DNA from: an uncultured bacterium | GTDB taxonomy: Bacteria > Pseudomonadota > Alphaproteobacteria > Rhodospirillales > Rhodospirillaceae | Direction of reading: 5' to 3' | Assembly (NCBI GenBank): GCA_903888485.1 | Contig: CAISTS010000011.1 | Location: 29,438 to 93,437, forward strand | DNA length: 64,000 nucleotides | Part shown: in pieces, positions 45,576 to 59,603 of the stretch | Layout: each line of letters starts with the position of its first letter | Position numbering within the stretch: position 1 is the stretch's first letter | The notes under the pieces: model-generated | Told to the model about the DNA's origin: nothing | The model's input: the letters and a program-made list of their open reading frames with translations, nothing else | Databases searched by the model: none | Position numbers and translations under genes: made by a program

Positions 45576-47084
45576 CTAGCGCGGTTCATCGTTGGCGGCT
45601 GCGGTGTTCGCAGCAGTGTCTTGTGAGCGGTTCCACCAGCCGCCGCCCAGTGCCACGAACAGCGCGGCGGTGTCGGCGTAACGGGCGGCCTGGGCCTGCA
45701 CGAGGGCGATGCGCGTCTGCTGATAGGTGCGCTGGGCATCGAGTAGGGTCAGGAAGTTGGTCGCGCCGGACTGAAAGCGGTTTTGCGCGATCTCAAGGTT
45801 TTGCGCGGCGGCGCGTTCGGCCTCGACCTGCGCCTTGACCGCTTCAGCATCGACTTCAAGGGCGCGCAGGACGTCGGAAACGTTCTGGAAGGCGGTGATC
45901 ACTGCGCCGCGATAGTTGGCGGCGGCGGCGTCATAGGCGGCCTTGGCGGCTTTACGCTGATGCCAGAGCTGGCCACCGCGGAAGAGCGGCTGCACGAGGC
46001 CTGCCGAAAGGCTCCATACGCCTGAGCCCGCGCTGAACAGATCGCCGATGCTGGATGCCGAGCTGCCGTAGTTGGCGTTCAGCGATATCTGCGGCAGCAG
46101 CAACGCCGTGGCGACGCCGATCTCGGCGCTGGCCGATTGCAGATTGGCTTGCGAGGCGCGGACGTCGGGGCGCTGCTCGACCAGTTGCGACGGCAGGCTG
46201 ACCGGCAGCGCTTCGGGCAATTGCAGCTCGGCGAAGTCGAACAGCACGCCCGGCTCCTGGCTCGGGAAGCGGCCGGCGAGGGCGAGGATCTGGTTCTCGA
46301 CCTGCGAGAGCTGCTTCTGCAGCTGCGGCAACTGAGCGCGCGTCTGGGCAACCGCCGTCAACTGGGTGAGCACGTCGGCTTCGGCGACGCCGCCAAGTTC
46401 CAGCTGTTTGCGCAAAAGATCGAGCTGTTGTTCCTGCGAGGAAAGGATCGTCTGGGTCGCTTCGACCTGGGCGCGCAGCGAAGCCTGCTGCACGGCGGCG
46501 ACCACGACGTTGGACGTCAGCGCGAGGTAGGCGGCCTCCATCTGGAACTTGACCGCTTCCGTCTGCGCCCGGATCGACTCCAGCGCGCGGAACGAACCGC
46601 CGAACAGGTCGAACACGTAGGACACCTGCACCGAACCCGTGGCGATGGTGTAAGCGGGGATCGCCTGACCGCCGCCGCCGAAATTGGCGTAGCTCTTGGC
46701 GCGGCGCACATCGAGGTTGCCGTCGACGGAGGGGAACAGGATGCTCTTGCGCGCATCCAGCAATTCCTCGGCCTGGCGCAGCGAGGCTTCAGCCGCTTCC
46801 AGGCTCGGGTTGTTGGCGATGGCCTGCTCGATCAGCGCATTGAGTTGCGGCGAGCCAAACATCTTCCACCACTCGGCGGCGATGTTCTCGCCCATGACAA
46901 AGCGCTGCGCCTTGCCGCCGGCTACGTCGGCCGTCGCCGTGGCCGCCGGCAACGGCGCGCGTGTATAACCGCTCTCGGCTGGCGCGTCGGGCCGCTTGAA
47001 GTCCGGCCCGATGGCGCATCCCGTGAGGAGCGCTACGGTCGCCGCCGCAGAGGCGGCCCTGATGATGCGTTTGCTCGATCCCAC
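45576..47084 (-). CDS. RND efflux pump, outer-membrane channel lipoprotein (NodT type)
   Basis: A 502-residue outer-membrane factor with a lipobox (VALLTGC) about 23 residues from the chosen start. Two OEP repeats follow, with ANNPSLEAAEASLRQAEELL, SLPSQLVEQRPDVRASQANL and FQSGATNFLTLLDAQRTYQQ. It forms the trimeric exit duct. GTG 47084 is chosen because AAGGA lies 7 bases upstream and it yields a compact lipoprotein signal. Starts at 47183 or 47276 would add an odd Pro/Asp-rich extension. First gene of the three-gene pump operon. Confidence 0.92.
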   Translation of the reverse strand: MGSSKRIIRAASAAATVALLTGCAIGPDFKRPDAPAESGYTRAPLPAATATADVAGGKAQRFVMGENIAAEWWKMFGSPQLNALIEQAIANNPSLEAAEASLRQAEELLDARKSILFPSVDGNLDVRRAKSYANFGGGGQAIPAYTIATGSVQVSYVFDLFGGSFRALESIRAQTEAVKFQMEAAYLALTSNVVVAAVQQASLRAQVEATQTILSSQEQQLDLLRKQLELGGVAEADVLTQLTAVAQTRAQLPQLQKQLSQVENQILALAGRFPSQEPGVLFDFAELQLPEALPVSLPSQLVEQRPDVRASQANLQSASAEIGVATALLLPQISLNANYGSSASSIGDLFSAGSGVWSLSAGLVQPLFRGGQLWHQRKAAKAAYDAAAANYRGAVITAFQNVSDVLRALEVDAEAVKAQVEAERAAAQNLEIAQNRFQSGATNFLTLLDAQRTYQQTRIALVQAQAARYADTAALFVALGGGWWNRSQDTAANTAAANDEPR

Positions 47085-47256
47085 GACATTGTCCTTACGG
47101 CTACCTGAGGCGTCGGCATCTTGACCATGTGGCGACGAGTCCGATCCGGTCCACGCGGGAACCGGAGGACGCTCATCGTTCATGGAGGGGAAGCTGATGC
47201 CCAATCCATCGTCCGCAGGAACGGTTCCATTCAGAACCAGCCGCGCGTGCGCGGTG

Positions 47257-47274
47257 GTGTAACCGTCCTTACAC
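47257..47274. promoter_or_regulatory. Operator-like dyad just after the RND promoter
   Basis: GTGTAA (47257-47262) and TTACAC (47269-47274) are perfect inverted arms with a six-base spacer. They lie at the predicted transcription start of the pump operon. This fits a TetR-type repressor site, but no such regulator gene is nearby. Confidence 0.5.
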
Positions 47275-47283
47275 AAGGCGGGT

Positions 47284-47312
47284 TTCTATCGGACTGACGC
47301 CTGTCCGGTCAA
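47284..47312 (-). promoter_or_regulatory. Promoter of the RND operon
   Basis: On the minus strand TTGACC (47312-47307), a 17-base spacer and ATAGAA (47289-47284) form a sigma-70-like promoter. It predicts a leader of about 190 bases. Another perfect dyad, ATGCTCAC-N6-GTGAGCAT (47334-47355), lies 22 bases upstream. The gap 47085-47397 holds no gene. Confidence 0.55.
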
Positions 47313-47397
47313 TACTGATTGCTGCATAGCACTATGCTCACAAGCCCGTGAGCATGTGACTAAGGCATTGGAATTGCAGAAATGTTACAGCTCGCCG

Positions 47398-49596
47398 TTA
47401 CAGCCCACGAGGGCGGCCGGTCTTGCTCGCCCGCTTGTTGCCGGCTTTGCGCTGGCTCGGGAGTTGGGAGCGGCCGGTCTGCTGGCGGGGTTGGGGCGCT
47501 TTAGCGCTTTCAGGGCCGCCGTCTTCCCCTTGGCCGAGCATTTCGCCCGAAGCCTCGCCTGCGTATTCCAGCTGCAGCATTTCCAGCCGGCGGATCTCGT
47601 CGCGCAGGCGCGCGGCTTCCTCGAACTCGAGGTCGCCGGCGGCGGCGCGCATCTTCTTGTCGAGATCGGTGATGGTGGCCTGCAGGTTATGGCCGATGAG
47701 GTGCGGTTCTTCCGCCAGGCCCGTACCGACGGTGACGCGGTCCTGCTCGTAGACACTGTCGAGCACGTCGGAGATGCGCGAGCGTACGGACTCGGGCGTG
47801 ATGCCATTGGCGACGTTGAAGGCCTGCTGCTTCTCGCGGCGGCGGTTGGTCTCGCGGATGGCGGCTTCCAATGATCCCGTCATGTTGTCGGCGTAGAGGA
47901 TGACGCGCCCCTCGAGATTGCGCGCGGCGCGGCCGATGGTCTGGATCAGCGAGCGTTCCGAGCGCAGGAAACCCTCCTTGTCCGCATCGAGAATAGCGAC
48001 CAGGCCGCACTCGGGGATGTCGAGGCCTTCGCGCAAGAGGTTGATGCCCACCAGCACGTCGTAAGCGCCAAGACGTAGGTCCCGGATGATCTCGATGCGC
48101 TCCAGAGTCTCGATGTCCGAGTGCATGTAGCGCACGCGCACACCGTGCTCGTGCAGGTATTCAGTCAAGTCCTCGGCCATGCGCTTGGTCAGCGTGGTGC
48201 ACAGCACACGCATGCCCTTGGCGGCCACGGCTTTGCACTCGCCGAGCAAGTCGTCGACCTGCTTGGTCGCGGGACGGATGATGCACACGGGATCAATCAA
48301 ACCCGTCGGGCGGATCAGCTGCTCGACGAACGCGCCGCCGGTGCGGTTCATCTCCCAATTACCGGGGGTCGCCGAGACGTAGACCGTGGCGGGGCGCATG
48401 ACCTCCCACTCTTCGAACTTGAGCGGCCGATTGTCGCGGCAGGACGGCAGGCGGAACCCGTATTCCGACAGCGTGGATTTGCGGTTGAAGTCGCCTTTGA
48501 ACATGCCGCCGATCTGCGACACCGCGACGTGACTTTCGTCGACGAACAACAGCGCGTCCTCGGGCAGGTATTCGAACAGCGTCGGCGGCGGCTCTCCGGC
48601 TTTGCGGCCGGTGAGGAAGCGCGAATAGTTCTCGATGCTCTTGCAGTGCCCGGTGGTCTCCATCATCTCGAGATCGAACATGGTGCGCTGCTCTAGACGC
48701 TGGGCCTCCAGGAGTTTGCCCTGCGCATTGAACTCGGCCAGGCGCTCCTTCAGTTCCGCTTTGATGCCGATCATAGCCTGCGACAGTGCCGGGCGCGGTG
48801 TCACGTAGTGGCTGCCGGGGTAGACCACCTCTTCCTTCAAATGCGCGGTCTTCTCGCCGGTCAGCGGATCGAACTCGTGGATAAATTCGATATCGTCGCC
48901 GAACAGTGAGATGCGCCAGGCGCGGTCCTCGTAGTGGGCCGGGAAGATCTCGACCACGTCGCCGCGCACGCGGAAGGTGCCGCGGTGGAAGTCCATGTCG
49001 TTGCGCTTGTACTGGAGCGCCACGAGCTGCTTGATGAGTTCGCCGCGCGGGAAGGTCATGCCCTCCTTCAGCGCGATGGTCATGCGCGCGTAGGATTCGA
49101 CCGAGCCGATACCGTAGATGCAGCTCACCGAGGCGACGATGATGGTGTCGCGCCGCTCGAGAATGGAGCGCGTCGCCGCATGGCGCATGCGGTCGATCTG
49201 CTCGTTGATGGACGAGTCTTTCTCGATGTAGGTGTCGGTGCGCGGAACGTAGGCTTCCGGCTGGTAGTAGTCGTAATAGGAGACGAAGTATTCGACCGCG
49301 TTCTCGGGGAAGAACGACTTCATTTCCTGGAAAAGCTGCGCCGCCAAGGTCTTGTTGGGCGCGAGGATCAGCGCCGGGCGGCCCATGGTCTGGATCACGT
49401 GCGCCATGGTGAAGGTCTTGCCCGAGCCGGTGACGCCCAGCAGAACCTGATCGCGCTCGCCCCGCTGGAGTCCGCCGACCAGTTCCTTAATGGCGTTCGG
49501 CTGGTCGCCGGCCGGCGTGAAGCTGCTGACCAGCTTGAAATTGGCGCGCGGCCCAGCAGGCGGCTTAGCGTAAAGGGGAACGGCGACAGAGGGCAT
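47398..49596 (-). CDS. uvrB: Excinuclease ABC subunit B
   Basis: A 732-residue DNA-repair helicase-like protein. Walker A is GVTGSGKT (residues 54-61). The [20 protein letters not shown] beta-hairpin clamps damaged DNA, and helicase motifs include VDESH and [13 protein letters not shown] coiled-coil domain ([17 protein letters not shown]) binds UvrC. A basic Gln/Arg/Lys-rich tail of about 50 residues follows. ATG 49596 gives the usual N-terminus; ATG 49608 is four residues longer. No SOS box of the recA type was found upstream. Confidence 0.97.
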   Translation of the reverse strand: MPSVAVPLYAKPPAGPRANFKLVSSFTPAGDQPNAIKELVGGLQRGERDQVLLGVTGSGKTFTMAHVIQTMGRPALILAPNKTLAAQLFQEMKSFFPENAVEYFVSYYDYYQPEAYVPRTDTYIEKDSSINEQIDRMRHAATRSILERRDTIIVASVSCIYGIGSVESYARMTIALKEGMTFPRGELIKQLVALQYKRNDMDFHRGTFRVRGDVVEIFPAHYEDRAWRISLFGDDIEFIHEFDPLTGEKTAHLKEEVVYPGSHYVTPRPALSQAMIGIKAELKERLAEFNAQGKLLEAQRLEQRTMFDLEMMETTGHCKSIENYSRFLTGRKAGEPPPTLFEYLPEDALLFVDESHVAVSQIGGMFKGDFNRKSTLSEYGFRLPSCRDNRPLKFEEWEVMRPATVYVSATPGNWEMNRTGGAFVEQLIRPTGLIDPVCIIRPATKQVDDLLGECKAVAAKGMRVLCTTLTKRMAEDLTEYLHEHGVRVRYMHSDIETLERIEIIRDLRLGAYDVLVGINLLREGLDIPECGLVAILDADKEGFLRSERSLIQTIGRAARNLEGRVILYADNMTGSLEAAIRETNRRREKQQAFNVANGITPESVRSRISDVLDSVYEQDRVTVGTGLAEEPHLIGHNLQATITDLDKKMRAAAGDLEFEEAARLRDEIRRLEMLQLEYAGEASGEMLGQGEDGGPESAKAPQPRQQTGRSQLPSQRKAGNKRASKTGRPRGL

Positions 49597-49651
49597 GGGC
49601 CTATACATAGGCCAGCCGCCGGACCTTCGCCACCGCTGCATTAAGTGTTGA

Positions 49652-50953
<1,302 letters not shown>

Positions 50954-50961
50954 TCCCTCGC

Positions 50962-51075
50962 TGTCATTCCCCGCCGCGCAAAGCGCGTGCGGGGAATCCA
51001 CCCATCCGCACGACGGGTTGGCGTTTTATCGATCCGTGGATCACCCGCAGGCGCTTCGCTTGGCGGGTGATGACA
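50962..51075. repeat. Inverted pair of palindromic units (REP/BIME-like)
   Basis: Two 45-base units in opposite orientation, 50962-51006 and 51031-51075, match at about three quarters of positions. Each starts TGTCAT and contains an internal hairpin (ATTCCCCGC with GCGGGGAAT in the left unit, ATCACCCGC with GCGGGTGAT in the right). This is the layout of dispersed extragenic palindromic elements. It may also protect the aminotransferase transcript end. Confidence 0.7.
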
Positions 51076-51096
51076 TTTTGGGAGAAGGCCTGACCC

Positions 51097-51330
51097 CCAA
51101 AAGTATTTCGCCCCGAGGGGGGAGGACCCTCGGGGCGAAAGTTTCTATGGGAGGCTTCGACACCTGATTAGACGTGGCCGGGGTTCGCCCGGGCCGTGGT
51201 GCATTTGGGGGGAGGACCCAGTGGCACCCGTCTACCCTTAGACCATGCGGCATTCGGGGGAGGACCGTTTGCCGCAAGTTGTTGTTACATGCTGCTATCG
51301 GGGGGAGGACCCGGGTTGCTGCGCTGCAAC
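51097..51330 (-). ncRNA. Candidate small RNA: four hairpins with identical UCCUCCC loops
   Basis: Four hairpins (51106-51140, 51198-51228, 51246-51276, 51299-51313) have different stems but the same seven-base loop, TCCTCCC on the minus strand and GGGAGGA on the plus strand. The first stem is a perfect 14 base pairs; the others have 4-10 paired bases in two blocks. A further small stem, GTTGC/GCAAC, is at 51315-51330. On the minus strand the last hairpin (51106-51140) is followed by TACTTTT, as for an intrinsic terminator; the plus strand offers no comparable end. UCCUCCC is complementary to Shine-Dalgarno sequences, as in the cuckoo-type RNAs of Rhodobacter. It follows the LysR gene. The upstream part of the gap to 51461 shows no clear promoter. 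Confidence 0.65.
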
Positions 51331-51461
51331 ATCTGTAGACAACACTACTGGCCAACCCCCCGTGTTTCCAATGCTAAAGCGGAATACCGCTATGCAGCAT
51401 ACGCATGTCTCGCACTGCAACATTTCGGTCTCAATGGCGCAATTGAGCCATTTTTGGCCAA

Positions 51462-52421
51462 TTAACTTGCTGTGCGTAGGGTTTCTGAAGGCTGAGCTAT
51501 CACCGAAAGCTGCGAGCGCGCCCGGGCGATTTCCCGCATCAGGTAGTCTTTGAATACCGTCACGCGCGCCGAATTGCGCAACTCTTCGGGATAAACGAAA
51601 TACGCCTCGATCGAGGAGCCCTCGGTTTGCGGCAGAACTTGCACGATGCCGCGGCCTTCCTGAATGAAGTATTCCGGCAACGGACCGATGCCGATTCCGG
51701 CTTTCACGGCGCGGTATATGCCGTAAAGACTGTTCACGCGCAGCGCCACGCGCGCATCGACTTTCTTCTTGCTCAGAAGATCGGCGAGCCAGTGCACTTG
51801 CGTCGTGGGCGCAACGCCTTCGCCGAAGATCACCACGTCGTGACTCTTCAAATCCTCGAAGTCGCGCGGGATGCCGCGTTCCTTTAGGTACTCAGGCGAG
51901 GCATAGAGACTCGAGCGCAGCGTGCCGAGGTGGCGCTGGATCAGATCCGGCTGCTTGGGCTCGTTGAAACGGATGGCGACGTCGGCTTCGCGCATGGCGA
52001 GATCGAGTTCGCCGTCATCGAGGCGCAACGTCACTTCGATGTCGGGATAGGTGCGCACGAATTCCTTGAGCCGGCTGGTTAGCCACACCGAGCCGAAGCC
52101 AACGGTGGTGGTGACGCGCAAGCTGCCTTCGGCGTTTTCCTTGGTCTCGGTCAGCAGACTCTCGACGTTGTTCAGTTTGGCGAAAACGTCGTGCACGGTT
52201 TTGTAGAGCAGGTCGCCCTGTTCGGTGAGGATCAGCCCGCGCGCGTGACGGTGGAACAGGCTGACGCCCAGCGCTTCTTCGAGCGCACTGATCTGGCGGC
52301 TGACCGCCGACTGGCTGAGGTTCAAACTATCACTGGCGTGCGTGAAGCTGCCGGCTTCCGCGACGGCGTGGAAGACACGCAGCTTGTCCCAGTCGAGACG
52401 GCCGTTGTTGCGTAGTGTCAT
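51462..52421 (-). CDS. LysR-family regulator, LsrB/VtlR-like
   Basis: A 319-residue regulator. The winged helix-turn-helix (about 10-70) reads LDWDKLRVFHAVAEAGSFTH, then LSQSAVSRQISALEEALGVS and FHRHARGLILTEQG. A periplasmic-binding-protein-like effector domain follows (about 95-300). Sequence of the DNA-binding half and position 40 bases after trxB both fit the LsrB/VtlR group of alphaproteobacteria, which I recall controlling redox balance and the AbcR small RNAs. ATG 52421 has AGGAAGGG upstream. The candidate small RNA lies just downstream on the same strand. Confidence 0.82.
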   Translation of the reverse strand: MTLRNNGRLDWDKLRVFHAVAEAGSFTHASDSLNLSQSAVSRQISALEEALGVSLFHRHARGLILTEQGDLLYKTVHDVFAKLNNVESLLTETKENAEGSLRVTTTVGFGSVWLTSRLKEFVRTYPDIEVTLRLDDGELDLAMREADVAIRFNEPKQPDLIQRHLGTLRSSLYASPEYLKERGIPRDFEDLKSHDVVIFGEGVAPTTQVHWLADLLSKKKVDARVALRVNSLYGIYRAVKAGIGIGPLPEYFIQEGRGIVQVLPQTEGSSIEAYFVYPEELRNSARVTVFKDYLMREIARARSQLSVIAQPSETLRTAS

Positions 52422-52461
52422 GGCTCGCCCTTCCTCGCGCGCGGCCACAGGCTGCGCGCTT

Positions 52462-53403
52462 CTAGCGGTGCGCGGCCAGGAAGCGATCGGCTTCCAAAGC
52501 AGCCATGCACCCGGTTCCGGCGGCGGTTACCGCTTGCCGGTACACGTGATCCTGAACGTCGCCGGCGGCAAAGACGCCGGGGATATTGGTGCGCGTAGAA
52601 TCGGCCGCCGTGATGAGATAGCCGTTCTCATCCATGTCGAGCACGCCCTTGAACAGTTCGGTGTTCGGTGTGTGGCCGATGGCGATGAACAGACCGTCGG
52701 TCTTGATGTCTTGCTGCGCGCCGGTCTTGACGTTGGAGAGGCGCACACCCGTGACACCCGGCGGGGCATCCTTGCCCACGACCTCATCGACCTTGCTGTC
52801 CCAGACCACGGTGATCTTCGGATGCTCGAACAGGCGCTTCTGCAGAATCTTCTCGGCGCGCAGAGAATCTTTTCTGTGCACCAGCGTCACCTTGGTCGCG
52901 TGATTGGTCAGGTACAGCGCTTCCTCGACGGCGGTGTTGCCGCCGCCGACGACCACCACTTCCTTGCCGCGGAAGAAAAAGCCGTCACAGGTCGCGCAGG
53001 CGGACACGCCGAAGCCCTGGTACTTCTTCTCGGACTCGAGGCCCAGCCAGCGCGCCGAAGCGCCAGTGGTGATGATCAGCGTATCGGCAGTGTAGACATC
53101 GCCGGAATCGCCGGTGCAAGTGAACGGGCGCTTGGAGAAATCGATGCTGACGATGATGTCGTGCATCACCTTCGCGCCGACGTGCTCGGCCTGCTTCTGC
53201 ATCTGCTCCATCAGCCAGGGTCCTTGGATTACGTCCGGGAATCCCGGGTAGTTCTCCACATCCGTGGTGATGGTCATTTGGCCGCCCGGCTGCATGCCGG
53301 CGACGATGATCGGCGCGAGGTTGGCGCGGGCGGCGTAAATGGCGGCGGTCAGGCCAGCCGGTCCGGACCCCAGGATCAGTACTTTGGTATGCGTGTTGGC
53401 CAT
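52462..53403 (-). CDS. trxB: Thioredoxin reductase
   Basis: A 313-residue flavoenzyme that reduces thioredoxin with NADPH. It has the FAD motif LILGSGPAGLTAAIYAARA, redox-active Cys136-Ala-Thr-Cys139, the NADPH motif VVVGGGNTAVEEA and a C-terminal FAD contact GVFAAGDVQD. Full length for the low-molecular-weight class. It heads a two-gene unit with the LysR regulator. Confidence 0.97.
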   Translation of the reverse strand: MANTHTKVLILGSGPAGLTAAIYAARANLAPIIVAGMQPGGQMTITTDVENYPGFPDVIQGPWLMEQMQKQAEHVGAKVMHDIIVSIDFSKRPFTCTGDSGDVYTADTLIITTGASARWLGLESEKKYQGFGVSACATCDGFFFRGKEVVVVGGGNTAVEEALYLTNHATKVTLVHRKDSLRAEKILQKRLFEHPKITVVWDSKVDEVVGKDAPPGVTGVRLSNVKTGAQQDIKTDGLFIAIGHTPNTELFKGVLDMDENGYLITAADSTRTNIPGVFAAGDVQDHVYRQAVTAAGTGCMAALEADRFLAAHR

Positions 53404-53656
53404 GGCTCAGTGGAAAAAGCGGTGTGTTGCGATGCAATATTGGCCCGTAACATAGAGTTGCTATGCGTCTGGCGCAAGGCTACGGGGCATTGGGTCGCGT
53501 AACTGTGCGATGCCACAATTTCGGGCGATGGCTCGAACCATATTTGCTATTGCTCAAATAGGGGCCAGCTTTGTAATAATATTGCGCAGATACTATGAGA
53601 GAGCGCACTCGCTCGTGGGGGACACAAGTGAAAACGCGCCAAGGACAGGACACGCC

Positions 53657-54175
53657 ATGCAGCGCGTGAAGCTCGACCGTATCGACCGACAGATTCTTTC
53701 CGACCTGCAGAGCAACGGGCGGATGACCAATGTCGATCTCGCAGAGCGCGCGGGCATCTCTGCCCCGCCGTGTCTCAGGCGTGTGCGGGCCCTGGAGCAG
53801 GCTGGGTACATCAAGGGCTATCACGCGCAGCTCGACCCGGCGACGCTGGGGTACACCGTCACCGTCTTCGCCCACGTGGGTCTCAACAGCCAGGCCGAGG
53901 CCGATCTCTCGGCCTTTGAAGCCCTGGTCAAGGAATGGCCCGAGGTGCGCGAGTGCCACATGCTGGCCGGCGAGACGGACTTCCTCTTGAAGATCGTCGC
54001 CAAGGACTGGGACGCCTACCAGAAATTCGTCACTGAAAGGCTGACCGCGGCGCCCAAGGTCGCCAACGTCAAATCGTCGATGACTATCCGCAGCGCCAAA
54101 CACCTGCCCGGCGTCCCCATCGCCGTCGACGGCGACAAACCCGCCCAGCCTCCGCTGACGGTGCCGGCGGAATAA
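53657..54175 (+). CDS. Lrp/AsnC-family transcriptional regulator
   Basis: A 172-residue regulator. The N-terminal helix-turn-helix (LDRIDRQILSDLQSNGRMTN, then ISAPPCLRRVRALEQAG) is joined to a RAM ligand-binding domain (about 70-150). ATG 53657 has AGGACAGGA upstream; the frame is open further upstream, but that part is not Lrp-like. It is divergent from trxB across a 253-base AT-richer gap that holds the inverted pair GCAATATT (53434) and AATATTGC (53578). A Pro-rich tail follows the RAM domain. Confidence 0.92.
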   Translation: MQRVKLDRIDRQILSDLQSNGRMTNVDLAERAGISAPPCLRRVRALEQAGYIKGYHAQLDPATLGYTVTVFAHVGLNSQAEADLSAFEALVKEWPEVRECHMLAGETDFLLKIVAKDWDAYQKFVTERLTAAPKVANVKSSMTIRSAKHLPGVPIAVDGDKPAQPPLTVPAE

Positions 54176-54183
54176 ATTGCTCT

Positions 54184-54331
54184 ACTGTCATCCTCGGGCT
54201 CGTCCCGAGGACCCAGGGCAGGGACGAAGAAGGGCTGCCAACAAACTCGCCGTTTGTTGCGCTGTCGATCTCTCAAGGAACTGTCGGTGATTTTTACCCT
54301 GGACCCCCGGGGCGAGCCCGAGGGTGACAGT
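54184..54331. repeat. Second inverted pair of palindromic units
   Basis: The 35-base arm at 54184-54218 and its inverted copy at 54297-54331 match at 30 of 35 positions and start ACTGTCAT or ACTGTCAC. The left arm folds as CCTCGGG-N5-CCCGAGG. It lies between the convergent lrp and greA genes, where it could also stop transcription from both. It shares TGTCAT with the element at 50962. Confidence 0.7.
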
Positions 54332-54345
54332 AGTGATTTAACGCA

Positions 54346-54822
54346 CTACTTGAATTTTACTTTGAGGACTTCGTAGCCCTTCGAACCACCTGGCGCGCTG
54401 ACTTCGGCGGTGTCGCCTTCGGTCTTGCCGATGAGCGCGCGGCCTAAGGGTGACTGCACCGAGATCTTGTTCTTCTTGATATCGGCTTCGTAGGGGCCCA
54501 CGAGCTGGTAGGTCGCTTCGTCGTCGCTCTCGACGTCGGCCAGCGTGACAAAAGCGCCGAAGCGCACGATTTTTCCGCTGAGCTTGGAGGTGTCGATGAC
54601 ATCGGCGCGGCTGACGACGTCCTCGAGCTCGATGATGCGCCCTTCGATGAAGCTCTGGCGCTCGCGCGCGGCGTGATACTCGGCGTTCTCGGAGAGATCG
54701 CCGTGCTCACGCGCCTCGGCGATCGCCTTGATGACGGCATAGCGGTCGTGGCTTTTGAGCTGGTGCAGCTCTTCCTTGAGCGGCTCCAGACCCTCGGCCG
54801 TCATGGGGATTTTCTCGACCAC
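54346..54822 (-). CDS. greA: Transcription elongation factor GreA
   Basis: A 158-residue factor that rescues backtracked RNA polymerase. The N-terminal coiled coil carries the acidic tip [20 protein letters not shown], and the C-terminal domain has [19 protein letters not shown] 54822 has AAGGGGG 7 bases upstream and gives the standard N-terminus EKIPMT. It lies 75 bases after carB on the same strand. Confidence 0.97.
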   Translation of the reverse strand: MVEKIPMTAEGLEPLKEELHQLKSHDRYAVIKAIAEAREHGDLSENAEYHAARERQSFIEGRIIELEDVVSRADVIDTSKLSGKIVRFGAFVTLADVESDDEATYQLVGPYEADIKKNKISVQSPLGRALIGKTEGDTAEVSAPGGSKGYEVLKVKFK

Positions 54823-54897
54823 TGCAGGGCCCCCTTAAAAGACAGAACGGCCCACGCCGGGTGGCATGGGCTTCTGACCTAGGCTTCAAACCGCCTG

Positions 54898-58161
<3,264 letters not shown>

Positions 58162-58165
58162 GGCG

Positions 58166-59353
58166 TCAGGCCTTCTTCTTCTGATCGGCCATCAACTTCG
58201 TGAAGCGATGGAAAAGATAATGACTGTCCTGCGGGCCGGGCGACGCTTCCGGGTGGTACTGCACGCTGAACACCGGCCTGTCGAGGCTGCGCATGCCTTC
58301 GACGATGCCGTCGAATAGCGAGGTGTGCGTTTCCTTGACGTTCTTCGGCAAGGTATTGCGATCCACGCAGAAGCCGTGGTTCTGCGACGTGATCTCGACC
58401 TTACCGGTCTCCAGATCTTTAACCGGTTGGTTGGCGCCACGGTGACCCATGGGCAGCTTGTAGGTCTTGGCGCCGAAGGCCAGCGACAGCAGTTGGTGAC
58501 CGAGGCAGATGCCGAACACCGGCTTGCCGGTATTGATGAGTTCCTTGATCACCGGCACGGCGTATTTGCCGGTGGCCGCCGGATCGCCGGGGCCGTTGGA
58601 GAGGAACACGCCATCGGGCTTGTGGCGCAGCACGTCCTCGGCGCTGGCGGTGGCGGGCACCACGGTGACCTTGCAGCCGGCGTCGGCCAGGCAGCGCAGG
58701 ATGTTGCGCTTGGCGCCGTAGTCGATGGCGACCACATGGAAATCAGGTGTACGGCCGTCTTTCACCAGATCGCCAAAACCCTGACGCTTCTCGGTCCATC
58801 GCGTCTCGGTCCAGCTATAGGTCTGGGTGCAGGTGACCTCCTTGGCGAGGTCCATGCCGTCGAGGCCGGGCCAGTCCTTGGCTTTCTTCTGCAGGGCCGC
58901 GATGTCGAAATCGCCGTCGGGGTTATGGCAGATGACGCCGTTGGGCGGACCCTTGTCGCGGATGCGGCGCGTCAGTTGGCGCGTGTCGATGCCGGCGAGG
59001 CCGATCATGTTGTTGGCCTTCAGCCAGGTATCGAGGTGCTGCGTCGAGCGGTAGTTGGACGGCTCGGTGATGTCGTCGCGGATGATCAGGCCGCGCGCCG
59101 CCGGGATGTTGCTTTCCAGGTCCTGGGGCGTCGTGCCGACGTTTCCGACGTGCGGGAAGGTGAAGGTGATGATCTGGCCGGCGTAGGAGGGGTCGGTGAG
59201 GACCTCCTGGTAGCCGGTGATGGAGGTGTTGAAGCAGACTTCGCCCACATTGCTGCCCACGGCGCCGATGCCGCGGCCCCAAAACACTTCGCCATCGCCC
59301 AAAACCAAAACCGCCGTAGCGCCAGTAGGTTTTTGTGTGGCCGAAGTATTCAT
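58166..59353 (-). CDS. carA: Carbamoyl-phosphate synthase, small subunit
   Basis: A 395-residue glutaminase subunit. The N-terminal CPSase domain has [19 protein letters not shown]; the class I glutamine amidotransferase domain has the nucleophile Cys283 (GICLGHQ) and the His367/Glu369 pair (YHPEASPGP). Upstream AGGA precedes ATG 59353. First gene of carA-carB-greA. Confidence 0.98.
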   Translation of the reverse strand: MNTSATQKPTGATAVLVLGDGEVFWGRGIGAVGSNVGEVCFNTSITGYQEVLTDPSYAGQIITFTFPHVGNVGTTPQDLESNIPAARGLIIRDDITEPSNYRSTQHLDTWLKANNMIGLAGIDTRQLTRRIRDKGPPNGVICHNPDGDFDIAALQKKAKDWPGLDGMDLAKEVTCTQTYSWTETRWTEKRQGFGDLVKDGRTPDFHVVAIDYGAKRNILRCLADAGCKVTVVPATASAEDVLRHKPDGVFLSNGPGDPAATGKYAVPVIKELINTGKPVFGICLGHQLLSLAFGAKTYKLPMGHRGANQPVKDLETGKVEITSQNHGFCVDRNTLPKNVKETHTSLFDGIVEGMRSLDRPVFSVQYHPEASPGPQDSHYLFHRFTKLMADQKKKA

Positions 59354-59603
59354 GGTCGAGTCTGTTCCATTCCTATTTTGGCTCGCATCAGGCCCTGCCG
59401 TCCCTCCAGTCCCTAAGCCCTGGATTCGACAGCCTGAAACGGCGTTTATGTTTAGTGACTCTGGCCCGGTTTGTTGCCGTCAGCGTACTCGCGCGCGGGT
59501 GCGGCGCCGCCGGCAAAACTTCGCGGTGTTTAAGCAAACATGCCGCGCCTGTCAAATGTCATTTAGCCCGCGTAATTCAAGCGTTTGCGGCGCACTTCAA
59601 GGT

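Noticed and set aside
43887..45626. A 579-codon plus-strand frame opposite the RND permease and adaptor
   Set aside because: Antisense shadow of the efflux operon, with repetitive Arg/Gly/Asp composition and no recognisable domain.
51117..51312. The four GGGGGAGGACC copies as a CRISPR array
   Set aside because: Repeats are only 11-13 bases, spacing is irregular (90, 48 and 45 bases) and each sits in the loop of its own hairpin. No cas genes are present.
51106..51330. Reading the hairpin array as a CsrB/RsmZ-like CsrA sponge on the plus strand (AGGA loops)
   Set aside because: Loops do contain AGGA, but the only terminator-like end is on the minus strand, and CsrA is uncommon in alphaproteobacteria. 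Kept as the second-best reading.
53510..53656. Longer start for the Lrp regulator
   Set aside because: The extra residues come from AT-richer promoter DNA. ATG 53657 has a good ribosome site and the normal family start.
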